Origin: Desulfuromonas sp964536375
GTDB lineage: Bacteria > Desulfobacterota > Desulfuromonadia > Desulfuromonadales > Desulfuromonadaceae
Direction: 5' to 3'
Assembly: GCA_964536375.1 (NCBI GenBank)
Contig: CAZHXF010000030.1
Span: 1 to 37,209 of the forward strand
DNA length: 37,209 nucleotides
The position numbers were made by a program, and so were the translations under genes. The notes under the pieces are model-generated. The model had not been told where the DNA came from, did no database searches, and saw only the letters and a program-made list of their open reading frames with translations. Positions 8,168 through 15,991 of the stretch are shown here, piece after piece; within the stretch, counting starts at the first letter, position 1; each line of letters opens with the position of its first letter.

Positions 8168-9057
8168 TGGTCCTCCGTAGCAGCGCGCAATTTCTCGGCT
8201 GTGGTCAGTAAAGTAAGGGGTAGGTTTTCTGCTAGCGGGTCGAGTTGCACCACGTTGGCGTTAATTTGGTCGGCGATAGTCTGTGCTGCTTTTTGGCTGA
8301 ATTGCTGCTGCACAAAGATGGTGGATATATGTTTTTTTCGTGCCATCGCGGTGATCTCGACCAGGTTGGCCCCGTGAGGTTCTTTTCCGGAAAGCTCGAT
8401 TGCTAGCTGGTGCAGTTGGTAGCGCTGGGCAAAATAACCCCAGGATGGGTGGAATACCATGAACTGCTGTCCGGCACAAGGCTTGAGGATGGTGCTGAGC
8501 TGCTGATGTAGTTGGGTTAATTGCTGGTGCAACTGAGCCAGCCCATGCTGATAATCCAAAGCATTGTTCGGATCCTGTACACATAAAACTTGAGTCATGT
8601 TTTCTGCCATCTGGATAGCGCGTAACGGATCCAGCCAGATGTGCGGATCTATTGCCTGCTGGGCATGGTCATACTCAGTGTCGATTTTTTTTGCACTGCT
8701 ATGACTGTGTTGGGGTAAAGATAACATTTGGATGTGTTGTCGGGGGTCAACTACCAGCAGCTTGGGGAAGTTTTGCTGCAGCCGCGGAATCCACACGCTT
8801 TCAAACGGTACCCCGACACAGAACAGTATATCGGTTGTTGCCAGCTGAGCCATCTTGCGTGGCGAAGGCTCCCATGTCGCTGGCGTTTGTCCCGGAGCAA
8901 TCATGACGCTGACCGTGGCGTGACTAGTGACTATTTTCTCCACTAAATATTTTTGTGGTGCAACACTGACCAAGATGTTGAGTGCTGGTTGCTGAGCATG
9001 TGCACAGCCACAGAATATGCTAGCGAAAAGCAACAGTACACTGATGCGTAAAATCAT
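8155..9057 (-). CDS. znuA: Metal ABC transporter periplasmic binding protein (ZnuA-like)
   Basis: The 300-residue protein has a signal peptide (cleavage likely after AHA, residue 21) and the ZnuA/PsaA cluster A-I fold. Metal ligands H139 (DPHIWLDP), H203 (VFHPSWGY) and D273 (QLDPLAE) are present. The usual first histidine is not: the loop reads GQTPATWEPSP where most homologues have DPHxYEP. A short His-containing loop (HSHSS, 117-121, plus H131) lies between domains. It captures the metal in the periplasm for the ZnuBC channel. It is the first gene of the operon and is divergent from the FKBP gene. Confidence 0.85.
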   Translation of the reverse strand: MILRISVLLLFASIFCGCAHAQQPALNILVSVAPQKYLVEKIVTSHATVSVMIAPGQTPATWEPSPRKMAQLATTDILFCVGVPFESVWIPRLQQNFPKLLVVDPRQHIQMLSLPQHSHSSAKKIDTEYDHAQQAIDPHIWLDPLRAIQMAENMTQVLCVQDPNNALDYQHGLAQLHQQLTQLHQQLSTILKPCAGQQFMVFHPSWGYFAQRYQLHQLAIELSGKEPHGANLVEITAMARKKHISTIFVQQQFSQKAAQTIADQINANVVQLDPLAENLPLTLLTTAEKLRAATEDQCQP

Positions 9058-9103
9058 GAAAATTCACTCCAGAACAAAATTGTTAACTATTTATGTTGGC
9101 AAT

Positions 9104-9109
9104 ATTATA
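9104..9109 (-). promoter_or_regulatory. Likely -10 box of the znuACB promoter
   Basis: On the minus strand a perfect TATAAT lies about 50 bp upstream of the znuA ATG. The -35 region 17 bp further upstream (ACATGA) is weak, as expected for a regulated promoter. I did not find a convincing Zur palindrome. Confidence 0.35.
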
Positions 9110-9160
9110 CTTAAAATGTAATTTGGTCATGTTTATTTAATGGTCACTTCGTCATGCCTT

Positions 9161-9189
9161 TTGTCCATGATTGAGCTGCGCAGTATACT
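9161..9189 (+). promoter_or_regulatory. Sigma-70 promoter of the FKBP gene
   Basis: TTGTCC (9161-9166) and TATACT (9184-9189) are separated by exactly 17 bp and lie 19 bp before the ATG at 9208. With the terminator after the gene this makes a single-gene transcription unit. Confidence 0.6.
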
Positions 9190-9207
9190 TTTACAGAAAA
9201 GGAAATA

Positions 9208-9975
9208 ATGACTATGCGTTTATTAATTGTCTTGTTGGTGGGTTTGGGACTTATGCTTGTTGGATGTAATGAAGAGAAAAAAAAGCCGGTTCCTAAACTG
9301 GAAACTCTGCAGCAAAAAGTGAGTTACAGCATTGGCTATGATGTATCCAAGAATTTTAAGGAAAATAATTTTGTTCTGGATTTCGATCTGTTAAATGCTG
9401 GATTGCAGGATGGTAATAGCGGGGCCGCTGCAATGCTGGATCAAGAGCAAATGGCAGCAACTATGGATGAGTTCCAGCAGTTCATGATAGAGCGGCAACA
9501 GAAAAAAATAACTGATCAGTCAGAAAAAAATAGTACCGCTGGTCAAGAATTTCTCGCGGAAAATAAAACCAAAGATGGTGTGGTAACGTTGGAAAGTGGT
9601 TTGCAATACAAAGTTTTAAGCGCAGGAACTGGCAACAAACCAACTGTTGATGATGAGGTTCAGGTGAATTATCGTGGAACTCTGATCGATGGAACCCAAT
9701 TTGATAGCTCCTATGATCGTGGTGAGCCGGTAGCGTTTCCGGTGTCTAGAGTTATCGCGGGCTGGACAGAAGCTCTGCAGTTAATGGAAGTTGGTTCCAA
9801 ATGGCAGCTGTTTATCCCTGCGCAACTGGCTTATGGCAGCCAGGCTATGGGCAATGTGATTGAACCGAATTCAGTATTAATATTTGAGGTTGAACTGCTG
9901 AAAATTGTCGGAGCTGAAGCTACCTCTGCACCAGCAGAGGCGGCTGATGTTGAGAATCCAACTAAAGCAAACTAG
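9208..9975 (+). CDS. FKBP-type peptidyl-prolyl isomerase lipoprotein (FkpA/Mip-like)
   Basis: The 255-residue protein has a lipoprotein signal (LVGC, Cys20), an N-terminal FKBP_N dimerisation region (about 33-120, LETLQQKVSYSIGYDVSKN) and a C-terminal FKBP domain (about 150-235: VQVNYRGTLIDGTQFDSSY, then RVIAGWTEALQLM, LFIPAQLAYG and LIFEVELLKI). It should speed proline isomerisation and chaperone proteins in the periplasm, anchored to a membrane. The start at 9208 has AAGGAA at good distance; a second ATG two codons later is possible. The last 20 residues are Ala/Glu-rich and probably disordered. Confidence 0.92.
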   Translation: MTMRLLIVLLVGLGLMLVGCNEEKKKPVPKLETLQQKVSYSIGYDVSKNFKENNFVLDFDLLNAGLQDGNSGAAAMLDQEQMAATMDEFQQFMIERQQKKITDQSEKNSTAGQEFLAENKTKDGVVTLESGLQYKVLSAGTGNKPTVDDEVQVNYRGTLIDGTQFDSSYDRGEPVAFPVSRVIAGWTEALQLMEVGSKWQLFIPAQLAYGSQAMGNVIEPNSVLIFEVELLKIVGAEATSAPAEAADVENPTKAN

Positions 9976-10027
9976 CTGTAGCGGTAAAATGAATTGCTTG
10001 TGCTGTTAAGCGTAGCTTAATTCAAAC

Positions 10028-10066
10028 AAAAACCGACCCTATCCGTTTGGAGGGGTCGGTTTTTTT
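10028..10066 (+). terminator. Rho-independent terminator after the FKBP gene
   Basis: A perfect 10-bp stem (AAACCGACCC at 10030-10039 with GGGTCGGTTT at 10053-10062) and a T-run form a textbook intrinsic terminator. It lies just before the HD-GYP gene. Confidence 0.93.
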
Positions 10067-10137
10067 ATGTTATGCTGAGTGTGGTTTTTTTAAAGTTACA
10101 CTTTATCTGGCGCAGTTATGTAAGTAGCGGGGGGCGT

Positions 10138-11304
10138 ATGTCGCAGGATGAGATCAGTACCCTGAAAGCAGACTTGAAACGTTTTCGTCAAGTACAGGAG
10201 ATGGCGCTGTTGCTCAACAGTCCGAGTAGTTTTGATGACCTGTTCCAGTCAATTGTGAATCAGGTAACGCAGATTACTGATGTAGATCGCACGAGCTTAT
10301 TCTTGCTAGATGAAAGTGGTCAGCAGTTGTGGACTAAGGTGGCACAGGGGCTGACGAAGCAGATTAAGATTCCTATTGGTGTCGGGTTGGCTGGCAAGTG
10401 CGCGGCCCAGGGTCTGCCCATATTGGTGCATGATGTCGCAGCTCATCCAGATTTTGATTCTAGTTGGGATGATAAACTGGGCTATAAGACTAAGACCGTG
10501 CTGTGTTACCCGGTATCCAACCGCAGCGGTGATCTTAAGGGGGTGTTGCAGATGATCAATAAAAATGATGATCTGTTTAATGCTCAGGATCTGGAATTGG
10601 CTGAAGTGTGTGCGGCCCAAGTTGGGGTGGCTCTGGAAAACTTTCAGCTGATAGAAGAGCTGCGCCAAGGTTTTGAAAGTTTTATCCGGACACTGGTGGA
10701 AACTATTGACGCCAAGCATAAGCTGACTGCTGGTCATTCTCATCGGGTAACAGAATACTCTCTTTTTCTAGCTAGACAACTTGGTCTGGACGACGCTGGG
10801 CTTGATGTTTTAAAATATGCAGCGCTGTTGCACGATCTGGGTAAGATTGCGGTTCCCGACAGTGTGCTGACTAAAAACGGACGTTTCACCGCTGAAGAAT
10901 TAGCAATAATGCAGAGTCACTCATTGTGGACTGGCAGGATTCTTGGGCGGATGCATCTGCCGCGTAATTTAACTCAGCTGCCGGAAATTGCCTCCAGCCA
11001 CCATGAACGCATTGATGGTGGTGGTTATCCGCAAGGGCTGGCTAATGGTGCTATCCCCTATCTGGCAAAAATTATTGCTGTAGCTGATGTTTTTGATGCC
11101 CTGTCCTCGCGGCGTGATTATCCCAAGTATGATGAGAAATCACCAGACGCTATTGGCTGTGGCCCACTGGCTCTGGAACGGGTGTTTGATATTATGCAGC
11201 ATAATGCCGGGGTGCAACTCGACGATGAGTTAGTGACGGTTTTTCTCCACCATCGCCACGAAATAGAACAACTATGGCATGATTTACATGCCGAGGAGGA
11301 GTAA
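10138..11304 (+). CDS. GAF / HD-GYP domain protein, probable c-di-GMP phosphodiesterase
   Basis: Starting at MSQDEI the protein has 388 residues. A GAF sensor domain (about residues 28-168) is followed by an HD-GYP domain. HD is HDLGKI (H232, D233), and HHERIDGGGYP (288-298) is the canonical GYP motif, so it should be an active c-di-GMP hydrolase. Conserved VADVFDALSSRRDY follows. The frame is open for 22 codons upstream (to 10072), but that part would start in the terminator tail, while the ATG at 10138 has a purine-rich GGGGGG site before it. No membrane segment is seen, so it is cytoplasmic. The next gene starts directly after its stop. Confidence 0.88.
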   Translation: MSQDEISTLKADLKRFRQVQEMALLLNSPSSFDDLFQSIVNQVTQITDVDRTSLFLLDESGQQLWTKVAQGLTKQIKIPIGVGLAGKCAAQGLPILVHDVAAHPDFDSSWDDKLGYKTKTVLCYPVSNRSGDLKGVLQMINKNDDLFNAQDLELAEVCAAQVGVALENFQLIEELRQGFESFIRTLVETIDAKHKLTAGHSHRVTEYSLFLARQLGLDDAGLDVLKYAALLHDLGKIAVPDSVLTKNGRFTAEELAIMQSHSLWTGRILGRMHLPRNLTQLPEIASSHHERIDGGGYPQGLANGAIPYLAKIIAVADVFDALSSRRDYPKYDEKSPDAIGCGPLALERVFDIMQHNAGVQLDDELVTVFLHHRHEIEQLWHDLHAEEE

Positions 11305-12162
11305 GTGGGGGGTAACGTTAGTGCTGTAATTGGCGAGATGCAGACGGCTGAGCTAAATGAACTGTTTTCCCGCAGCTTTCCCCGCCAGGAAGATATGTTG
11401 CGCCAGTTGCTCAATGATGTGCAGCAGCTGTATCGCGGTGAGTGGGAGCAGTGGCAACCATGCCAGGTCGTTTATCACAATATTGGGCACATTCATGCTG
11501 TTTTGACTGTTGCGTTGCAGATTTTGGTTGGTCACAGCAAATTACACCACCAAGTGGCACAAACCTCGCGGGTTAAGGTTCTAGCTGCTGCGGCACTGTT
11601 TCATGATAGCGGTTATCTGAAAGAGAAAAGTGATAGCTCTGCTGGTAGTGGCGGTCAGTACACCTTTGAGCATGTGGAACGCAGCCAGCTTTTAGCCCAA
11701 AGCTATCTTGCTCAGCGGTCAGATTGGAGTGTGCAAGAGTGTCAGGCGGTAGATGTTTTAATTGGTGCGACAAAAATTATCGCTGTGAGTGAGCAACCGC
11801 TGACGTTAGCGCCTGAGTTTGATGGTCTAGCGAATATGTTGGCAAGCGCTGATCTTCTGGCGCAAATGGCTGATGAATATTATCTGGATAAATTGCCACA
11901 ACTGTATGCTGAATTTGCAGAGGCTTATGCAGTTAAGGGGCGTAGGCAACTTAACCAGCTAGGTTTTCTGATTTTTGATAGTTATGCCCAATTACTAGGT
12001 AGCTCCGCTGGTTTTATTCGTCAGCAAGTATTGCCGCGTCTTCAGCAGTTGGGGGACCAGGAACAGGCGCTACAGGCATATTTCGCTACACAACCAAGTC
12101 CATATATGCACCAGTTAATGCTGAATTTGCATCACATAGATTCTTTGCCTAAGCAAAGCTGA
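11305..12162 (+). CDS. HD-domain protein (predicted metal-dependent phosphohydrolase)
   Basis: This 285-residue protein begins at a GTG immediately after the TAA of the HD-GYP gene, with AGGAGGA four bases ahead, so the two are translationally linked. It shows HD-superfamily metal motifs: H in YHNIGH, then FHDSGYL, then FEHVERS, and a late Asp in ASADLLAQM. The HD residues suggest hydrolysis of a phosphate ester, probably a nucleotide. The substrate cannot be read from the sequence. Its tight link to the HD-GYP protein suggests a role in the same signalling response. A later ATG (11338) is an alternative start. Confidence 0.65.
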   Translation: MGGNVSAVIGEMQTAELNELFSRSFPRQEDMLRQLLNDVQQLYRGEWEQWQPCQVVYHNIGHIHAVLTVALQILVGHSKLHHQVAQTSRVKVLAAAALFHDSGYLKEKSDSSAGSGGQYTFEHVERSQLLAQSYLAQRSDWSVQECQAVDVLIGATKIIAVSEQPLTLAPEFDGLANMLASADLLAQMADEYYLDKLPQLYAEFAEAYAVKGRRQLNQLGFLIFDSYAQLLGSSAGFIRQQVLPRLQQLGDQEQALQAYFATQPSPYMHQLMLNLHHIDSLPKQS

Positions 12163-12179
12163 TCTACCGCTGCTGAACG

Positions 12180-14291
12180 CTATTTGCGCTGAAAGCGAGT
12201 GATGCCGTCCCACTCAGATCCGGGCGGGGTGGTTTGCAGCTCGGCAATGCGCTGCAAAAATAGTTGGCTGGGTCCATCGTTGTCGTTGCGCAGCAAAATC
12301 TGATTAAAACAGAGCTGTGCCGCGTCAAATTCGCGCGCCCGGTATAGTTCTAATCCTCTAGCGAACAGCTCTAAGCGCTCATGCTGCTCGGCTGTTATCT
12401 GGGCAGAAAAACCTACCAGTTCGTATAGGGTGGTGGCGTTGTCTTTCCCCTTGACCATTACTCGATCTAATTCACGCGTACATAAACTGGCGTCTAATTG
12501 CATTGCTGTCTGCTGCGATATTATAATGTTGCAGCCGTAAATTTTGTTCAAACCCTCCAGGCGTGAGGCCAGGTTGACGTTGTCACCGATTACCGTGTAA
12601 TTCATGAAGGCTTCACAGCCTAAGTTGCCGACAGTAACTTCACCACTGTTAATACCAATGCCTATCTTCAGCTTTTGCAGACCGGGAAGATCATTGTCCA
12701 GCTGTAGCTGCTTGAGGGTGTTTAGCATATTCAGAGCTGCTTCAGCGGCACGTTGCGCGTGATCTGGGTAACTTATGGGGGCGCCAAAAATTGCCATTAT
12801 CGCATCGCCAATCAGCTTATCTACCGTGCCATTCAATTGTTGTATCTGCGGTATCATTGCCGCAAAAAAGGTGTTGAGCAGCTGAGTGGTTTGCTTGGCG
12901 TTTAACTGTTCCGAAATACTGGTAAAAGAGCGTAAATCAGCAAATAGAATGGTTAGCTCCTGAGCCTGTCCATCCATGTTGGGATTGATCTCTCCCTGAA
13001 CCAGATGGTTGACTACTGACGCCGAGACATATTTACCAAAAACCGAGGTAACCCAATCGCTGCGCCTTTTTTCGTGGATTTTCAATAAGGTAAAACTGGA
13101 GATGAGTTGTGCTACGATAACAGTTAGCAGTGGCGTGGCGTTGATCAATAATCCATGGTGGAAAGAGAACTGGCACAGGGCAAGTACGCCCAGTAGCAAC
13201 ATGCTGCTATTTAGGAAAGCTTGACCAGTTTTGCGTTGGCGAAAAAACAGAGAATGACCAATAAGCGCTACTGTCAGCAACAGTAGGTAAAATTTATAGC
13301 GCTCAAGCTGGATAATAAATGCTTGATTGAGGATGGTTTCTATGGCGTGGGCGTGACAAGCAACTCCCGGTTCCTTGGCATCCTGGACGGTGGTGATGTT
13401 TTTGGCAAAGCGGTATTCCTCGCTTGATTGTAGTGAGCGATAACGGGTAAATGGGGTGTTGAAAACGTCCTTCTCGGTCTTCAGTTTACTGCCGATAAGG
13501 ACAATTTTACCGGCTACAAGTTGGGGGTCAAATTGATTGCTGACTACGTCGGCGTAATTGAGCTGGGTAAATACTTTGTCGGTACCGTAATAATTGATCA
13601 GAAGTTCGGGATATGGCAGTTTGAGTTGCTGTTGTTCAATGCTGCCCAAGGTGAAAAAGTTGGGGTGGGTGAAGTTAAACTTATAGTCCAGGTTGCGATA
13701 AGTGCGGACAATCTCCAAAGAAAAGGCGGGTATCAGCTGTAACGACCCATCTTCTAAGGGACTAGCGGTGAGAAAGCGCACTTTACGCAAGTAATTGTCG
13801 CGATCTAGGGGGAGGTCTATGAATCCATCACCGATCATCCCCTGTTGAAAAATTGGTAATGGCTCCACTGCTCCGAGACCAGGAACTGCGGTAATGCGTG
13901 CCAACACCACGTTGTTGCAGCTGCTGATGGTGCTCGCCAGGTCTTCATCGTCCTGAGGGTTGTTTGCCGGTGCGGAAAAAATCATATCCAGAGCGATGAT
14001 TTCACTGCCTGCAGAGGTGAGATTTCTTAGGGCTTGAGCCATGTTGTGACGTGACCACGAGGCCTGATGGCGATTGAGTCGGGCAGCACTTTGCTCATCC
14101 ATATATACCAATACCACCTGCCCTGATGGAGGACGTTCTCCGCGTACCTTAAAGTGGAGATCGTACACCAAGGCATCAAACCAGTTGAATAACCCACAAC
14201 TGGCGGCAAGAGCTACGGCAATAAAAATAATGCCCGTGGCATATATGGTCATGCGCCGATAGCGGCGGGTCAGGGTAGAGGCATTGAGCAT
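12180..14291 (-). CDS. CHASE2-domain class III adenylate cyclase
   Basis: The 703-residue protein has one N-terminal membrane helix (about 14-34), an extracytoplasmic CHASE2 sensor (about 38-325), three membrane helices (about 333-405) and a class III cyclase domain (about 440-625). Metal-binding Asp452 (LFADLRSF) and Asp496 (IGDAIMAIFG), Lys492, Asp570 and the catalytic Asn573/Arg577 (GDNVNLASR) are all present, so it should make cAMP (or cGMP). A short C-terminal tail resembles a TPR (LELYRAREFDAAQLCFNQIL). It lies 23 bp after an LPP20-like secreted protein on the same strand and converges on the HD gene. Confidence 0.88.
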   Translation of the reverse strand: MLNASTLTRRYRRMTIYATGIIFIAVALAASCGLFNWFDALVYDLHFKVRGERPPSGQVVLVYMDEQSAARLNRHQASWSRHNMAQALRNLTSAGSEIIALDMIFSAPANNPQDDEDLASTISSCNNVVLARITAVPGLGAVEPLPIFQQGMIGDGFIDLPLDRDNYLRKVRFLTASPLEDGSLQLIPAFSLEIVRTYRNLDYKFNFTHPNFFTLGSIEQQQLKLPYPELLINYYGTDKVFTQLNYADVVSNQFDPQLVAGKIVLIGSKLKTEKDVFNTPFTRYRSLQSSEEYRFAKNITTVQDAKEPGVACHAHAIETILNQAFIIQLERYKFYLLLLTVALIGHSLFFRQRKTGQAFLNSSMLLLGVLALCQFSFHHGLLINATPLLTVIVAQLISSFTLLKIHEKRRSDWVTSVFGKYVSASVVNHLVQGEINPNMDGQAQELTILFADLRSFTSISEQLNAKQTTQLLNTFFAAMIPQIQQLNGTVDKLIGDAIMAIFGAPISYPDHAQRAAEAALNMLNTLKQLQLDNDLPGLQKLKIGIGINSGEVTVGNLGCEAFMNYTVIGDNVNLASRLEGLNKIYGCNIIISQQTAMQLDASLCTRELDRVMVKGKDNATTLYELVGFSAQITAEQHERLELFARGLELYRAREFDAAQLCFNQILLRNDNDGPSQLFLQRIAELQTTPPGSEWDGITRFQRK

Positions 14292-14314
14292 ATTACTTTA
14301 GTGCCTATCGCCAG

Positions 14315-15307
14315 CTATAGCCATAAGTGTTCACCTCTTCGTTTGCCCTCAATGCCACCAATGGGGGCGGAGGTGATGATAATAACCCGGCAGTCTTTTA
14401 ATATCTGACTGGCCGCGTCTTCCTGCCTTAGGTTCTGTGCCGCGTGGTTGCTGATAACTAGATTGGTGCGTGCCATACCGCGCACCTGCTCGGCTGAGGT
14501 GACAATGTAGCGCGGGCGCTTGCTACGTGTTTTTGCCCAGGCTGTTCCAACAGGATTAAGCCAGCGCGCCCATAGTTGCCAGATGGGAGTTTTTGGCGCC
14601 TGCAGAGAAAGTAGTATTTGTTCCATGCTGGCATTGCTGTGCACGTAGCGAGCTAAGCCGCGTTGGGTGTGTGATGATTGGTAGACCTTGTTAAGATCAT
14701 AAATGGTCTGACCATTGTGGCTGCTGACTTTAGGAAATAGGCTAGGCTGGACTTCCGCAGTTCTTGATAGTTGACGGGTGTCGATAACCAGCCAAGGTTC
14801 ATCTCCGCTAGCGTGGCGTGTCGCCGGGTCGGGCAGGGGGAACTTTTGCCATTGCAGTGGCTGTTTTTTTAGCTGGGTAAGTAATGAAGCGGTTAAGCCT
14901 TCTACTCCATGCAGGGGAGTAACCAGGGTCACCTCAGCGTAAGGCCGGCTGACGTTTTTGACAAAGTTGCGTTTAACCTCGCGATAACGCAAAAAAGCCT
15001 TGAGCTTGATAATGAAGGTGCCGTTGCCCAGCTTCTCCATAGTGCGTCGATCATCAAGTTGCAGACCGGAAGCTAGTTTTACAATATTGGCAGCGGCAAC
15101 TAACTGCGCGGCAGCGGTGGTTTTGACGCGTGAGCCGTCGTTGTTATCGCTATAAGCCAAGCCGTTAGCGTAAATCTGCCCTTGGCTCCAATCTATCCAG
15201 CCGTTGCTGTGGCGCTCAATGTGAGGCGTAAAAAGAGGATCTGACTGAGCCATAATTGCATGGGGCAGTAACAACAGAACTATTAAACACCAGAAACAAG
15301 CGCGCAT
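14315..15307 (-). CDS. Secreted LPP20/FlgT_N-like protein of unknown function
   Basis: The 330-residue protein has a signal peptide (cleaved near IMAQ, residue 21). Residues about 45-130 show the LPP20-like pattern: GLAYSDNNDGSRVKTTAAAQ, an Ala-rich helix, then LASGLQLDD. Two Gly/hydrophobic blocks with a possible second domain follow (YIVTSAEQVRG...IITSAPIGGIEGKR). I do not recognise a defined function. It is the first gene of a pair with the CHASE2 cyclase and may act as its periplasmic partner. The start is supported by GAGAGGTG seven bases upstream. It is unrelated in detail to the FlgT-like pair at 24214-26549 but shares the N-terminal domain type. Confidence 0.6.
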   Translation of the reverse strand: MRACFWCLIVLLLLPHAIMAQSDPLFTPHIERHSNGWIDWSQGQIYANGLAYSDNNDGSRVKTTAAAQLVAAANIVKLASGLQLDDRRTMEKLGNGTFIIKLKAFLRYREVKRNFVKNVSRPYAEVTLVTPLHGVEGLTASLLTQLKKQPLQWQKFPLPDPATRHASGDEPWLVIDTRQLSRTAEVQPSLFPKVSSHNGQTIYDLNKVYQSSHTQRGLARYVHSNASMEQILLSLQAPKTPIWQLWARWLNPVGTAWAKTRSKRPRYIVTSAEQVRGMARTNLVISNHAAQNLRQEDAASQILKDCRVIIITSAPIGGIEGKRRGEHLWL

Positions 15308-15397
15308 ATAACACCTCTCAATAAGTATTTTCGGGTCGCTATTGTTTTAATTGCATGGTTTGAAACTGTTTGAACAACGCGCTATGTTAGCATGTTT

Positions 15398-15415
15398 TTA
15401 TGCCAATGGGCATAA
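15398..15415. promoter_or_regulatory. Inverted repeat TTATGCC-N4-GGCATAA, possible operator
   Basis: This is a perfect 7-bp palindrome with a 4-bp spacer, 91-108 bp upstream of the LPP20-like gene. It has the size and symmetry of a regulator binding site. It is not followed by a T-run, so it is not a terminator. I do not recognise the regulator. Confidence 0.35.
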
Positions 15416-15481
15416 GTGTTTAACGCTGTAAAATCAATATGTTGATGGGGTGGTGGTTTGTCTGGTGCTAGCACCAATAAT

Positions 15482-15515
15482 AAAAAAAGCGGAACCTGTT
15501 GGCCCCGCTTTTTTT
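15482..15515 (-). terminator. Rho-independent terminator after cytochrome c7
   Basis: AAAAAAGCGG and CCGCTTTTTT form a 10-bp stem around a 12-nt loop. A-rich and T-rich flanks let it work in both directions. It lies 27 bp after the stop of the c7 gene, which is read on the minus strand. Confidence 0.85.
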
Positions 15516-15541
15516 AATATAACAGATAATTACATTTTATA

Positions 15542-15829
15542 TTACTTTATGTGACAACCACCACACTTGGTAGGGCCATCATTTGACTTGTGACAAGTCT
15601 TGCACATTTTACCGTGCGCAGTTTTCTTGTCGATAGCGATTTTACCCGGAGCGGCATCACCGTGGCATGCAGCATTTTTGCAGCCGTCAACAACTTTATC
15701 GCTGTGCATTTTGTGGTCAAAAGAAACAGCACCTTTTTTACAGTCCGGTGCGTAAGTGACAACGTCAACAGCCATGGCTGTTGTTGCAGCGAATGCAACC
15801 AGCATTAATGCAATGATCAGGTTTTTCAT
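15542..15829 (-). CDS. Periplasmic triheme cytochrome c7 (PpcA family)
   Basis: The 95-residue precursor has a signal peptide cleaved after AMA (residue 20). The mature protein, starting VDVVTYAP, resembles the triheme c7 of Desulfuromonas acetoxidans and PpcA of Geobacter. Heme sites are C50-H56 (CKNAACH), C76-H80 (CKTCH) and C89-H93 (CGGCH). The first is CX4CH instead of the CX2CH usual in c7. H39, H42 and H72 are likely axial ligands. C30 is an extra cysteine. Such proteins carry electrons across the periplasm to metal oxides or sulfur. Ribosome site AAGGAGGA and a strong promoter precede it. Confidence 0.93.
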   Translation of the reverse strand: MKNLIIALMLVAFAATTAMAVDVVTYAPDCKKGAVSFDHKMHSDKVVDGCKNAACHGDAAPGKIAIDKKTAHGKMCKTCHKSNDGPTKCGGCHIK

Positions 15830-15874
15830 TGGTTCCTCCTTAAGGAATTAAAAAAATATTTTTCAGCGATGCAG

Positions 15875-15903
15875 ATAATAATTCAGTTTTCCAGGCAGGT
15901 CAA
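15875..15903 (-). promoter_or_regulatory. Sigma-70 promoter of the cytochrome c7 gene
   Basis: On the minus strand TTGACC (15903-15898), a 17-bp spacer and TATTAT (15880-15875) make a strong promoter with a leader of about 40 nt. It lies inside the upstream extension of the mgtE frame, which argues that mgtE starts at 15992. Confidence 0.65.
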
Positions 15904-15991
15904 GCAGTTTGTTGTGTGGTTGATAGTTGCCATTTCACCTGTTTATTGGTACACATTACACCGTTTCTTTGTCTGTAATCTGGAGGTTGCA

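Noticed and set aside
9058..9160. Zur operator upstream of znuA
   Set aside because: AT-rich sequence with TATAAT and AATATT but no convincing symmetric Zur-type palindrome.
10072..10137. N-terminal extension of the HD-GYP protein
   Set aside because: It begins right behind the terminator of the previous gene, reads unlike the family, and a better start with a purine-rich site follows at 10138.
15482..15515. Reading the AAAAAAGCGG/CCGCTTTTTT hairpin as an operator
   Set aside because: The A/T-rich flanks and position after the c7 stop make a terminator the simple explanation.
15869..15991. N-terminal extension of MgtE
   Set aside because: It overlaps the c7 promoter, adds 41 residues not found in the family, and GGAGG lies before the ATG at 15992.
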